Translations under genes and position numbers: made by a program
Notes under the pieces: model-generated
What the model was told of the DNA's origin: nothing
Database searches by the model: none
What the model saw: the letters and a program-made list of their open reading frames with translations, nothing else
Assembly (NCBI GenBank): GCA_035519475.1
Contig: DATIWI010000033.1
Span: forward strand, 1 to 11,888
Origin: Fen-1467 sp035519475
GTDB lineage: Bacteria > Verrucomicrobiota > Verrucomicrobiia > Opitutales > Opitutaceae
Direction: 5' to 3'
Length of the DNA: 11,888 nt
In this document: positions 1-8,268 of the stretch, piece after piece
Layout of the letters: every line of letters begins with the position of its first letter
How positions within the stretch are numbered: position 1 is the stretch's first letter

Positions 1-438
1 GAGCACGCCCGAGGTCCCTTTGTCGAGGCGGTGCACAATGCCCGGTCGCTCCACACCTCCGACGCCGCTCAGGCTGCCCGCGCAATGGGCCAGCAGGGCG
101 TGCACCAACGTGTCCTCCCCGGTACCCACGCCGGGATGCACCACCATCCCCGCCGCCTTGTTGATCGCCAGCAGGTGTTCGTCCTCGTACAGGATGTCGA
201 GCGGGATGGCGACCGGCTTCAACTCCGCTGGCGCGATCTTGGGCAACGCAAACTCCACCCGGTCGCCCGCTCCAACGACGTCGCTCTGGCCGATGACGGT
301 GCCGTTCCGTCGAACCAGTCCGGCCGCGAAGGCGCGCTGCAGCGCGGCCCGGCTGTACTCCGGAAACGCCCCGGCCAGCACCTTGTCGGCGCGGCTTGGC
401 GTCGCCGAATCCGGCACGATGTGGGAACGAGCCTGCAC
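1..438 (-). CDS. RluA/RluD-family 23S rRNA pseudouridine synthase (partial, 3' end outside window)
   Basis: Isomerises specific uridines in rRNA to pseudouridine in the cytoplasm. Only the first 146 codons are in the window; the gene continues past position 1. Residues about 13-65 form an S4 RNA-binding domain (motifs SRADKVLAGAFPEYSRAALQ and GLVRRNGTVI). The catalytic domain then starts with ILYEDEHLLAINKAAGMVVH (82-101) and reaches the family signature GIVHRLDKGTSG. Its Asp is the catalytic residue and is number 139 with the chosen start, the same as the catalytic Asp of E. coli RluD. I chose GTG at 438 because a stop lies at 457-459 in frame, no ATG follows before the S4 domain, and a GAGG lies just upstream, although close. 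GTG at 417 is the alternative. The S4 domain excludes RluA proper. RluC and RluD cannot be separated on this fragment; the sequence feels RluD-like. The gene is divergent from the phosphatase at 580. Confidence 0.93.
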   Translation of the reverse strand, partial: MQARSHIVPDSATPSRADKVLAGAFPEYSRAALQRAFAAGLVRRNGTVIGQSDVVGAGDRVEFALPKIAPAELKPVAIPLDILYEDEHLLAINKAAGMVVHPGVGTGEDTLVHALLAHCAGSLSGVGGVERPGIVHRLDKGTSGVL

Positions 439-516
439 GCGCCTCGCAGGCTGGCGCTATCCGGCCGCGCCGGCAAGACCGCCCTCGCGGGCCTCGCGGC
501 CGCCTGCAGGCCGCCC

Positions 517-544
517 TTGTCATACATCGGCTCCGCGGCATTAT
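517..544 (+). promoter_or_regulatory. Candidate sigma70-type promoter for the phosphatase gene
   Basis: TTGTCA (517-522, five of six to the -35 consensus) and CATTAT (539-544, four of six to the -10 consensus) are separated by 16 bp. A 17-bp spacer with ATTATC at 540-545 is the alternative reading. Transcription would start near 551, about 30 nt before the ATG at 580. This is the best promoter match I can see in the window. Confidence 0.45.
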
Positions 545-569
545 CGAACCGGGGCCGTTCCGATGTCGG
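540..569 (-). promoter_or_regulatory. Candidate sigma70-type promoter for the pseudouridine synthase gene
   Basis: On the minus strand a GATAAT -10 hexamer (545-540, five of six to consensus) lies 18 bp from a weak -35, CCGACA (569-564). The predicted transcript would start near 533 and carry a leader of about 95 nt. Only the -10 is convincing. It occupies nearly the same bases as the -10 of the opposing promoter. Confidence 0.3.
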
Positions 570-579
570 CCGCCGGCTC

Positions 580-1167
580 ATGAAGGGATTCGTCTATGGT
601 GCAGTTTGGGCGACCGCCGCCGTCACCTTCTGCGGCGCAGCTCCAAAGCCGGTCGAGCGGCCGGCCGAATGGGCGTTGCCGGTGGCCCCCACGACCCTCG
701 GCAACTGTTTTCGCGTCAGCGCCGACCTGTACCGCGCCGAGCAGCCCCACCCGTCGGATCTTGCCGCCCTGCAGAGCCTCGGGGTCAAGAGCCTGCTTGA
801 CCTTCGGGGACACCATGCCGACAGCGAAATGTTCGCACGGGCCGGCATCATCCTGCTCGCCGAAGGCATGCGTGCCGGCGACGTATCGGCGGACCAGCTT
901 GTCGCGGCCCTCCGGAAATTCCGGTCGGCACCCAAGCCGGTGCTGGTGCATTGCTGGCGCGGAAGCGACCGCACCAGCTTCTTCGTGGCGGGCTATCGGA
1001 TCATCATCCAGGGCTGGTCCCGCGAGGCGGCGTTGGAGGAAATGCGGCACGGCGGCTTTGGCTACCACGCCACTTGGTATCCCAACATCGTGCAATGCCT
1101 CGCCGGGCTCGACATCGAGCAGGTCCGCCGGCGGGTGCTGGCCGGGGACGCGGGCGCCAGACCCTGA
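580..1167 (+). CDS. Cysteine-based dual-specificity/tyrosine phosphatase family protein, probably exported
   Basis: A 195-residue protein of the cysteine-dependent phosphatase superfamily. The P-loop signature HCWRGSDRT (124-132) holds the nucleophile Cys125 and the phosphate-binding Arg131. The upstream stretches FRVSADLYRAEQP (44-56) and LGVKSLLDLRG (67-77) are typical of bacterial DSP-like phosphatases, and an Asp at 101 or 105 could be the general acid. Residues 1-22 form a short hydrophobic segment after MKG that reads as a signal peptide, so it probably acts outside the cytoplasm. There is no proper lipobox around Cys18. I chose ATG at 580 because it gives the signal-like N-terminus. 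The frame stays open far upstream, but only as a shadow of the opposite-strand gene. No Shine-Dalgarno precedes the start. The substrate cannot be told from the sequence; protein, phosphoinositide or other small phosphoesters are all possible. Confidence 0.85.
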   Translation: MKGFVYGAVWATAAVTFCGAAPKPVERPAEWALPVAPTTLGNCFRVSADLYRAEQPHPSDLAALQSLGVKSLLDLRGHHADSEMFARAGIILLAEGMRAGDVSADQLVAALRKFRSAPKPVLVHCWRGSDRTSFFVAGYRIIIQGWSREAALEEMRHGGFGYHATWYPNIVQCLAGLDIEQVRRRVLAGDAGARP

Positions 1168-1175
1168 GCGGCTGG

Positions 1176-1207
1176 GACGGCGCCCGCCGTCGTCCCGCTG
1201 CGGCGGG
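1176..1207. other. GC-rich hairpins between convergent genes
   Basis: Two adjacent small stems sit in the 96-bp gap between the phosphatase and the oppositely oriented aminopeptidase: GACGGC/GCCGTC (1176-1181, 1186-1191, 4-nt loop) and CCCGC/GCGGG (1194-1198, 1203-1207, 4-nt loop). No T-run follows on either strand, so this is at best an atypical terminator. I see nothing else in the gap. Confidence 0.25.
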
Positions 1208-1263
1208 AGTAGGGCGAGGCCAGCCCGGCCCTCTCGTTCCGGCCGACGCTCCGACGGCCGTCC

Positions 1264-2385
1264 CTACCTCCGGCCCAGGAGATAATCCGGATTCAGCTTC
1301 TGGAGCGGCTTCGGCACAAACAGACCGTCCTTGCGGACCAGCTTGCCGTCGAACCAGATTTCGCCGCCGCCGTACTCCGGCCGCTGGATGCAGACCATGT
1401 CCCAGTGCACCTGCGACTTGTTGCCGTTGCCGCAATCCTCGTACGCCTGTCCCGGCGTGAAGTGGAAGGAGCCGGCGATCTTCTCGTCGAACAGAATGTC
1501 GCGCATCGGTTGCCGGATGTGCGGATTGAAGCCGAGCGCAAACTCGCCCACGTAGCGGGCGCCGGCGTCGCTGTCCAGGATTTCGTTGAGCCGTTTCGTG
1601 TTGTTGCCCGTCGCCTCGACGATCCGTCCCTGCCGGAAGACGAGGCGGATGTTGTCGAACGAGGTGCCAAGGTAGACCGTGGGCGCATTGTACTGGATGA
1701 CGCCCTCGACGCTCTCCTTGACCGGGCAGGAGAAGACCTCGCCGTCGGGAATGTTCTTCACGCCCCCGCACTCCTCCGCGCCGATGCCCTTGATCGAGAA
1801 CCGCAGATCCGTGCCCGGGCCCTTGATCTCCACGCGATCGGTGCGGCGCATGAGATCGCCCAGCGCCTTCATGCCGGGCACCATGCGCCGGTAGTCGAGC
1901 GTGCAGACGCGGAAATAGAAATCCTCAAACGCTTCGGTGCTCATGCCCGCTTGCTGGGCCATCGCCGAGGTTGGCCAGCGCAGCACGACCCACTTCGTCC
2001 GGTTCACCCGGCGGTCCAGCACCGGCTTCATCAGGCGCGAGACCAGCTTCACGCTCGCCGCGGGCACGTCGGAAGTCTCGAAGATATTGGCCGAGCCCCG
2101 CAGCGCGATGTAGGCCTGCACTCGCTTCATCCGCGCCAGCTCCACCGCCGCGTGCGGCGCGTACTGCGCCGCGGCCGCCCCGTGCATGAGCTCGCGGGTC
2201 ACGCGCGCATGGTGGATTTGCGCGAACGGCAGCGCGCCGCGCCGTCGGGCCGCACGGATCAGGGCGACGACCATCGCATCGGGCACGTCAAAGGCGTCGA
2301 TCAGCACGCGCTCGCCCTTCTCGAGGCGCGTGGAGAAGCCGGTGAGCACTTCCGCCAGTTGATTCAGACGGGGATCGGTGATCAT
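1264..2385 (-). CDS. M29-family (thermophilic-type) metallo-aminopeptidase
   Basis: A 373-residue, cytoplasmic-looking protein that should remove N-terminal residues from peptides using a two-metal centre. The metal ligands and catalytic residues of the M29 family (AmpS, aminopeptidase T, PepS) are all recognisable: Glu216 in NIPDGEVF, Glu281 in GEFALGFNP, His308 and Tyr315 in SFHFTPGQAY, and His327 and Asp329 in QVHWDM. It is somewhat shorter than the roughly 410-residue founding members, chiefly in the N-terminal domain. The last part, EIWFDGKLVRKDGLF, is the usual C-terminal beta structure. ATG at 2385 is supported by a GGAG four bases upstream, the only clear Shine-Dalgarno in the window. 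It follows lpxK on the same strand after 68 bp that contain a terminator-like hairpin, so co-transcription may be partial. No functional link to lipid A is evident. Confidence 0.92.
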   Translation of the reverse strand: MITDPRLNQLAEVLTGFSTRLEKGERVLIDAFDVPDAMVVALIRAARRRGALPFAQIHHARVTRELMHGAAAAQYAPHAAVELARMKRVQAYIALRGSANIFETSDVPAASVKLVSRLMKPVLDRRVNRTKWVVLRWPTSAMAQQAGMSTEAFEDFYFRVCTLDYRRMVPGMKALGDLMRRTDRVEIKGPGTDLRFSIKGIGAEECGGVKNIPDGEVFSCPVKESVEGVIQYNAPTVYLGTSFDNIRLVFRQGRIVEATGNNTKRLNEILDSDAGARYVGEFALGFNPHIRQPMRDILFDEKIAGSFHFTPGQAYEDCGNGNKSQVHWDMVCIQRPEYGGGEIWFDGKLVRKDGLFVPKPLQKLNPDYLLGRR

Positions 2386-2389
2386 GATG

Positions 2390-2393
2390 CTCC
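2390..2393 (-). promoter_or_regulatory. Shine-Dalgarno site of the M29 aminopeptidase
   Basis: The minus strand reads TTTGGAGCATCATG, placing GGAG four bases before the ATG at 2385. It fixes this start, and it stands out because the other genes here lack such a site. Confidence 0.6.
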
Positions 2394-2427
2394 AAACACA
2401 GCCGGGAGTCTGCTCGGCGGCAAGGGG

Positions 2428-2451
2428 AAAGGCCGGCGCCCGCGCCGGGCC
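2428..2451 (-). terminator. Terminator-like hairpin between lpxK and the M29 gene
   Basis: On the minus strand, 3 bp after the lpxK stop, GGCC(C)GGCG pairs with CGCCGGCC (2451-2443 with 2438-2431): eight G-C pairs, one bulged C and a 4-nt loop CGGG. A short TTTCCCCTT tail follows. The stem is very stable but the T-tract is weak, so it could terminate, attenuate, or protect the 3' end of the lpxK message. Confidence 0.5.
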
Positions 2452-2453
2452 GC

Positions 2454-3662
2454 CTACTTCACGATCTCGACCGGGGCCCGGCTGCCGCCCTCGGGGAAAC
2501 AGATCCGCGCCACCGCCTCGTCGAAGTCCGCCGCGCCGCGGATGATCTCAATCTCCAGCCGCAGATAATAAAGCGGCAGGGGAAAACGCAGGGTCTCGTC
2601 CAGCCGCACCGCATCCTTCTCCGTCGTCACCAGGAAATCCAGGCCCGCCGCGCGCGCCTGGCTGAAGACGAGATCGAGGTCCTCCTGCGTGAAGCGATAG
2701 TGGTCGAGAAACCGCTTGGAGTAGAGCAGCCGCGCTCCGAGCTCGCGCAGGAAATGCTCAAAGCTCTCCGGCGTGGCGATGCCGCTGAAGGCGCCCACCC
2801 GCTTGTCCCGGAGGAAGCCGAGCGGCTGGCGCTCCTCCGCCCCCACCCGCTGCAAATACTGCGGGCGGTGGGCGCACTCGATCACGTCGACCCCGGGATT
2901 GTGCCGTCGGATCAGCTCCTCGATCTCGAGGTCGCGCTGCCCGTTGGACTTGGTCAGGAACACGTAGGAGGCGCGGCGCAGGTGTTTCACCGGCTCGCGC
3001 AGGATGCCGCGCGGGAGGAGATGCCCGTTGCCGAAGGGATTGGTCTTGTCCACGAGCAGCAGGTTCAGCCGGCCCTTGAGCGGCAGATACTGGAAGCCAT
3101 CGTCGAGCACCAGCGTGTCGCAGCCGAAGCGCCGGATCGCGAAGGTCCCGGCCTTGACGCGGTTCTTGTCGACCAGCACGACTACGCCCGGCAGGTTGCG
3201 CGCCAGCATGTAGGGCTCGTCGCCGGCCTGCTCGGAATCGAGCAGCACGCGCCTGCCGTCGCTGACGATCCGCGGCGGCGGCTCCTCCGAATGCGTGAGC
3301 GCGTTCCACGCCCGCAGCCAGAACGGCGGCCGCTTGCTCTTGTAGCCGCGGCTGAGGATCGCGACCTTGCGCCCCCGCTCGGCCAGCGCCCGGGCGAACT
3401 TTTCCACCACCGGCGTCTTGCCGGTGCCTCCCACGGTGAGGTTGCCCACCACCACCACCAGGCAACCCAGCGGCTGGTCGTGCAACAGGCGCTGCCGGTA
3501 CAGCCACAGGCGCAGCTGGACCACGCCGCTGAAGAGGATGGACACGCCCTGCAGGAACGCCCCGTAGATCGCCGCGCCGGTGTCCTCCCGCCGCCCGAGG
3601 ATCACGTCGACCGTGTATTGCTCGAACGCATAGTACTTCTTCTTGATCCAGGACGGCAACAT
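2454..3662 (-). CDS. lpxK: Tetraacyldisaccharide 4'-kinase LpxK
   Basis: Transfers phosphate from ATP to the 4' position of the tetraacyldisaccharide 1-phosphate, making lipid IVA in the lipid A pathway at the inner face of the inner membrane. The 402-residue protein has the P-loop GNLTVGGTGKTP (73-84), followed by KVAILSRGYKSK (99-110), GDEPYMLA (147-154), the Walker-B-like LVLDDGFQY (184-192) and TTEKDAVR (346-353), all standard LpxK landmarks. The region about 34-60 is the hydrophobic membrane-associating segment. It is longer than the roughly 330 residues of E. coli LpxK, mainly through about 30 extra residues before that segment and additions near 112-135. ATG at 3662 is the only Met before the conserved part, but it lacks a Shine-Dalgarno. 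It is divergent from panD with an 80-bp gap and precedes the M29 gene. Confidence 0.96.
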   Translation of the reverse strand: MLPSWIKKKYYAFEQYTVDVILGRREDTGAAIYGAFLQGVSILFSGVVQLRLWLYRQRLLHDQPLGCLVVVVGNLTVGGTGKTPVVEKFARALAERGRKVAILSRGYKSKRPPFWLRAWNALTHSEEPPPRIVSDGRRVLLDSEQAGDEPYMLARNLPGVVVLVDKNRVKAGTFAIRRFGCDTLVLDDGFQYLPLKGRLNLLLVDKTNPFGNGHLLPRGILREPVKHLRRASYVFLTKSNGQRDLEIEELIRRHNPGVDVIECAHRPQYLQRVGAEERQPLGFLRDKRVGAFSGIATPESFEHFLRELGARLLYSKRFLDHYRFTQEDLDLVFSQARAAGLDFLVTTEKDAVRLDETLRFPLPLYYLRLEIEIIRGAADFDEAVARICFPEGGSRAPVEIVK

Positions 3663-3742
3663 GCGAGGGCGAAAAGGATTGGAAGTTGACGAACCGGGGG
3701 TCGTTTCGCTTCGTAAAGCTTAACTACCGTCCGGACCGCGTC

Positions 3743-4108
3743 ATGCAACTCAATCTGCTCAAGGCCAAAATCCATCGCGCCGAGGTCACCGACACGAGCC
3801 TCAACTATGAGGGCAGCCTGGCGATCGACGCCGACTTCATGGCCCGGGTGGGACTCCGGGCCTACGAACGGATCGTCGTCGGCAATCTCAACAACGGCGA
3901 GCGCTTTGAAACCTACGCCATTGCGGCACCCGCGGGTTCGAAGACGATCAGCCTCCACGGCGCGACCGCGCACCTTGGGAAGCGGGGCGATCTTTTGACC
4001 ATCATGATTTTCGCCGCGGTGGACGAGCGGGACGCCGCGGACTGGCAACCCAAGGTCCTGGTCCTCGGCGACGCCAACCGGAAGATCGTCAAGCAGACCG
4101 GCGGCTGA
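3743..4108 (+). CDS. panD: Aspartate 1-decarboxylase (pyruvoyl-dependent)
   Basis: Decarboxylates L-aspartate to beta-alanine for pantothenate and coenzyme A synthesis. The 121-residue proenzyme self-cleaves between Gly24 and Ser25 to form the pyruvoyl cofactor; the site is visible as NYEGSLAID. With ATG at 3743, Lys9, His11, Ser25, Arg54 and Tyr58 all fall at the same numbers as in the E. coli enzyme, which decides the start. A longer reading from TTG at 3686 would add 19 residues foreign to the family. Further conserved pieces are SLHGATAHLGKRGDLLTIM (residues 71-89). The Shine-Dalgarno is poor (a GGA seven bases upstream). A TTGACG at 3686-3691 could be a -35, but no good -10 follows at the right distance. 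No panZ-like maturation factor is nearby, and most non-enterobacterial PanD proteins do not need one. Confidence 0.96.
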   Translation: MQLNLLKAKIHRAEVTDTSLNYEGSLAIDADFMARVGLRAYERIVVGNLNNGERFETYAIAAPAGSKTISLHGATAHLGKRGDLLTIMIFAAVDERDAADWQPKVLVLGDANRKIVKQTGG

Positions 4109-4114
4109 ATTCCC

Positions 4115-4183
4115 ATTCAGAATCCATCATGCCAGAAGAGCACACCTCCATTTCCCCTTGGCTTTCTGGCTTCTGATTTGAAT
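4115..4183 (+). other. Imperfect inverted repeat downstream of panD
   Basis: In the 89-bp gap before the aminotransferase, GCCAGAA (4131-4137) pairs with TTCTGGC (4164-4170), and outside it ATTCA (4115-4119) pairs with TGAAT (4179-4183), with unpaired bases between the two stems. A partly T-rich stretch follows the inner stem. It could be a weak panD terminator or a leader structure of the next gene. The gap is noticeably more AT-rich than its surroundings. Confidence 0.3.
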
Positions 4184-4197
4184 CCTTCTCGTCGCCC

Positions 4198-5289
4198 ATG
4201 AGCTATAAACTCTTCATCCCCGGCCCGGTGGCCGTATCCGAAAAGACCCTCCGCGCGATGGCCCAGCCCATGATCGGGCACCGGAGCTCGGACTTCGTGG
4301 CGCTGTACCAGTCACTGCAGCCGGACCTGCAGGCCCTCGTCTACACGCAGGACCCGGTCTACCTCTCCACGAGCAGTGCCTGGGGCATGATGGAGGCCGC
4401 AGTGCGCAACGTCGTGAAGAAGAAGGTGCTCAACTGCATGAATGGCGCCTTCTCGGACAAATGGAACGACGTCGCCAACCGTTGCGGCAAGCCCGCCGGG
4501 GCGCTCAAGTTCGAATGGGGCCAGCCCGTCGATCCCGAGGCGGTGCGCCGCGAGCTCGCCACCGGCCAGTACGATGCGATCACCCTCATCCACAACGAGA
4601 CCTCCTGCGGGTGTATGACGGACATCGCCGCCGTCATGGCGGTGGTGCGCCAGTATCCCGAGGTGATCTCGATCGTCGACACCGTGAGCTCGTTCAGCGC
4701 GCTCGCGATCAAGAAGGACGAGCTGGGCATCGATATCATGGTGACGGGCTCGCAGAAGGCGCTCGCGCTGCCTCCCGGTCTGTCCCTGTGCTCTCCTTCC
4801 AAGCGTGCCCTGGCGCGCGCCGCCACCGTGACCGAGCGCGGCTACTACCTCGACCTGCTGGAATTCCAAGCGAACCACGAGAAAGGCATGACGCCGAGCA
4901 CGCCGTGCATCCCGCACATCTACGGGCTCAAGTCGAAGCTCGAGGACATCAAGGCCGAGGGCCTCGCGAACCGCTATGCACGCCACGCGCGCCTCAACCG
5001 GGCCGTGCGGGAATGGGCGTTCGCCAAGGGCTTCAAACTCTTCCCGAAGGAGGGCTACGGCTCGGTGACGCTGAACTGCTTCGTCAACACCCTGAATCTC
5101 GACCTGCCGGCCCTGCTCAAGGTGCTCAAATCCAAGCACGGCTTCGTGATCGACGGCGGCTACGGCAAACTCAAGGGCAAGACCTTCCGCATCTCCAACA
5201 TGGGCGACGAAACCGACGAAACCATCGCCGCGCTGCTCACAGCCCTCGACAGCGCCTTCGCGGAGACGCCGAAGCTGCCCGCCGCCTGA
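4198..5289 (+). CDS. Class V aminotransferase, alanine-glyoxylate/serine-pyruvate type
   Basis: A 363-residue PLP-dependent aminotransferase of fold type I, class V, cytoplasmic. It opens with the family start KLFIPGPVAVSEKTLRAM and GHRS (27-30). It has the substrate-loop motif HNETSCG (132-138), the cofactor Asp161 in IVDTVSSFS, the Schiff-base Lys187 in VTGSQKALALPPG and the carboxylate-binding Arg331 in FRISNMG. Relatives include alanine-glyoxylate, serine-glyoxylate, serine-pyruvate and some class V phosphoserine aminotransferases. The motifs do not tell these apart, and no serA or glyoxylate gene is next to it, so the amino-donor specificity is open. The start ATG gives the expected N-terminus but has no Shine-Dalgarno. 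A hairpin terminator follows 28 bp after the stop. The upstream panD gene is 89 bp away, so co-transcription is possible but not shown. Confidence 0.9.
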   Translation: MSYKLFIPGPVAVSEKTLRAMAQPMIGHRSSDFVALYQSLQPDLQALVYTQDPVYLSTSSAWGMMEAAVRNVVKKKVLNCMNGAFSDKWNDVANRCGKPAGALKFEWGQPVDPEAVRRELATGQYDAITLIHNETSCGCMTDIAAVMAVVRQYPEVISIVDTVSSFSALAIKKDELGIDIMVTGSQKALALPPGLSLCSPSKRALARAATVTERGYYLDLLEFQANHEKGMTPSTPCIPHIYGLKSKLEDIKAEGLANRYARHARLNRAVREWAFAKGFKLFPKEGYGSVTLNCFVNTLNLDLPALLKVLKSKHGFVIDGGYGKLKGKTFRISNMGDETDETIAALLTALDSAFAETPKLPAA

Positions 5290-5317
5290 CCGCCGCTCGT
5301 CACCCGGGATGGGAAAG

Positions 5318-5350
5318 CGCGGCGCGCCCGCCACGCGCCTGCCGCGTTTT
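5318..5350 (+). terminator. Intrinsic terminator after the aminotransferase
   Basis: CGCGGC (5318-5323) pairs with GCCGCG (5341-5346), and inside it GCGC (5324-5327) pairs with GCGC (5335-5338) around a 7-nt loop, with two unpaired bases on the right side. TTTT follows at 5347-5350. Position, stem and T-tail fit factor-independent termination. Confidence 0.6.
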
Positions 5351-5464
5351 GCCTGGGCGCGTCGGGAAAGGTCCGCCGCGATCACCGAACCGAATCCTTC
5401 CCTTCGAGTCTATACGCGAACACTGCGATGCGGTTCGGGCCGCACCGAAAAAATGCCGCGGCCT

Positions 5465-5499
5465 CGCGCGCGGGCGCGCACGCGCGCGTGCACGCGCGT
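5465..5499. other. Alternating purine-pyrimidine (Z-DNA-prone) tract upstream of topB
   Basis: Bases 5474-5499 alternate purine and pyrimidine without a single break for 26 bp, almost all CG steps with a few CA/TG steps. An additional CGCGCGCG lies at 5465-5472. The tract contains a perfect 16-bp palindrome (5483-5498) and an overlapping 14-bp one (5478-5491). Such sequence is the classical substrate for left-handed DNA or cruciform extrusion under negative supercoiling. It lies in the 280-bp gap between the aminotransferase and topB. The rest of that gap holds the terminator at 5318 and an 8-bp inverted repeat CCGAACCG/CGGTTCGG (5385-5392, 5431-5438), and I see no confident promoter. Confidence 0.7.
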
Positions 5500-5569
5500 C
5501 TCGATGACAGTCGATTTTGGAAACTAAAGCTTGAAATCCGACCGGCGGTAGATAACGCGTTGCGCCCCT

Positions 5570-8113
<2,544 letters not shown>

Positions 8114-8183
8114 TCCGGCGGCCGCGTCCGGTATGCGGAGGGGCTGCCGCCCGGGAGCGGGGACCGATGCCAGGAGGCGATCC

Positions 8184-8205
8184 GCGGCGAAGGCCTCGCC
8201 GTTTT
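8184..8205 (+). terminator. Intrinsic terminator after topB
   Basis: CGGCGA (8185-8190) pairs with TCGCCG (8196-8201) around a 5-nt loop AGGCC, with a G-T wobble extending the stem, and TTTT follows at 8202-8205. It lies about 70 bp after the topB stop and before the next gene. Confidence 0.65.
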
Positions 8206-8268
8206 CAGATCGTTTATCCGCCGGGGATCTGGTAACTCACGCGAGTCCGGCTGCGTCTTGGTTTTCCA

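Noticed and set aside
31..579. N-terminal extension of the phosphatase frame, overlapping the pseudouridine synthase
   Set aside because: The extension lies antisense to a well-supported S4/RluA coding region and lacks any motif. ATG at 580 gives a signal peptide and the family length.
2700..3689. 329-codon open frame antisense to lpxK
   Set aside because: It is a shadow of lpxK third-position GC bias; the LpxK frame has the P-loop and all the family motifs.
3686..3742. TTG start 19 codons upstream of panD
   Set aside because: The numbering of Lys9, Ser25, Arg54 and Tyr58 fits the ATG at 3743 exactly; the extension has no counterpart in PanD proteins.
4312..5385. 357-codon open frame antisense to the aminotransferase
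   Set aside because: His/Arg/Gly-rich translation without domains, opposite a gene with a clear PLP site.
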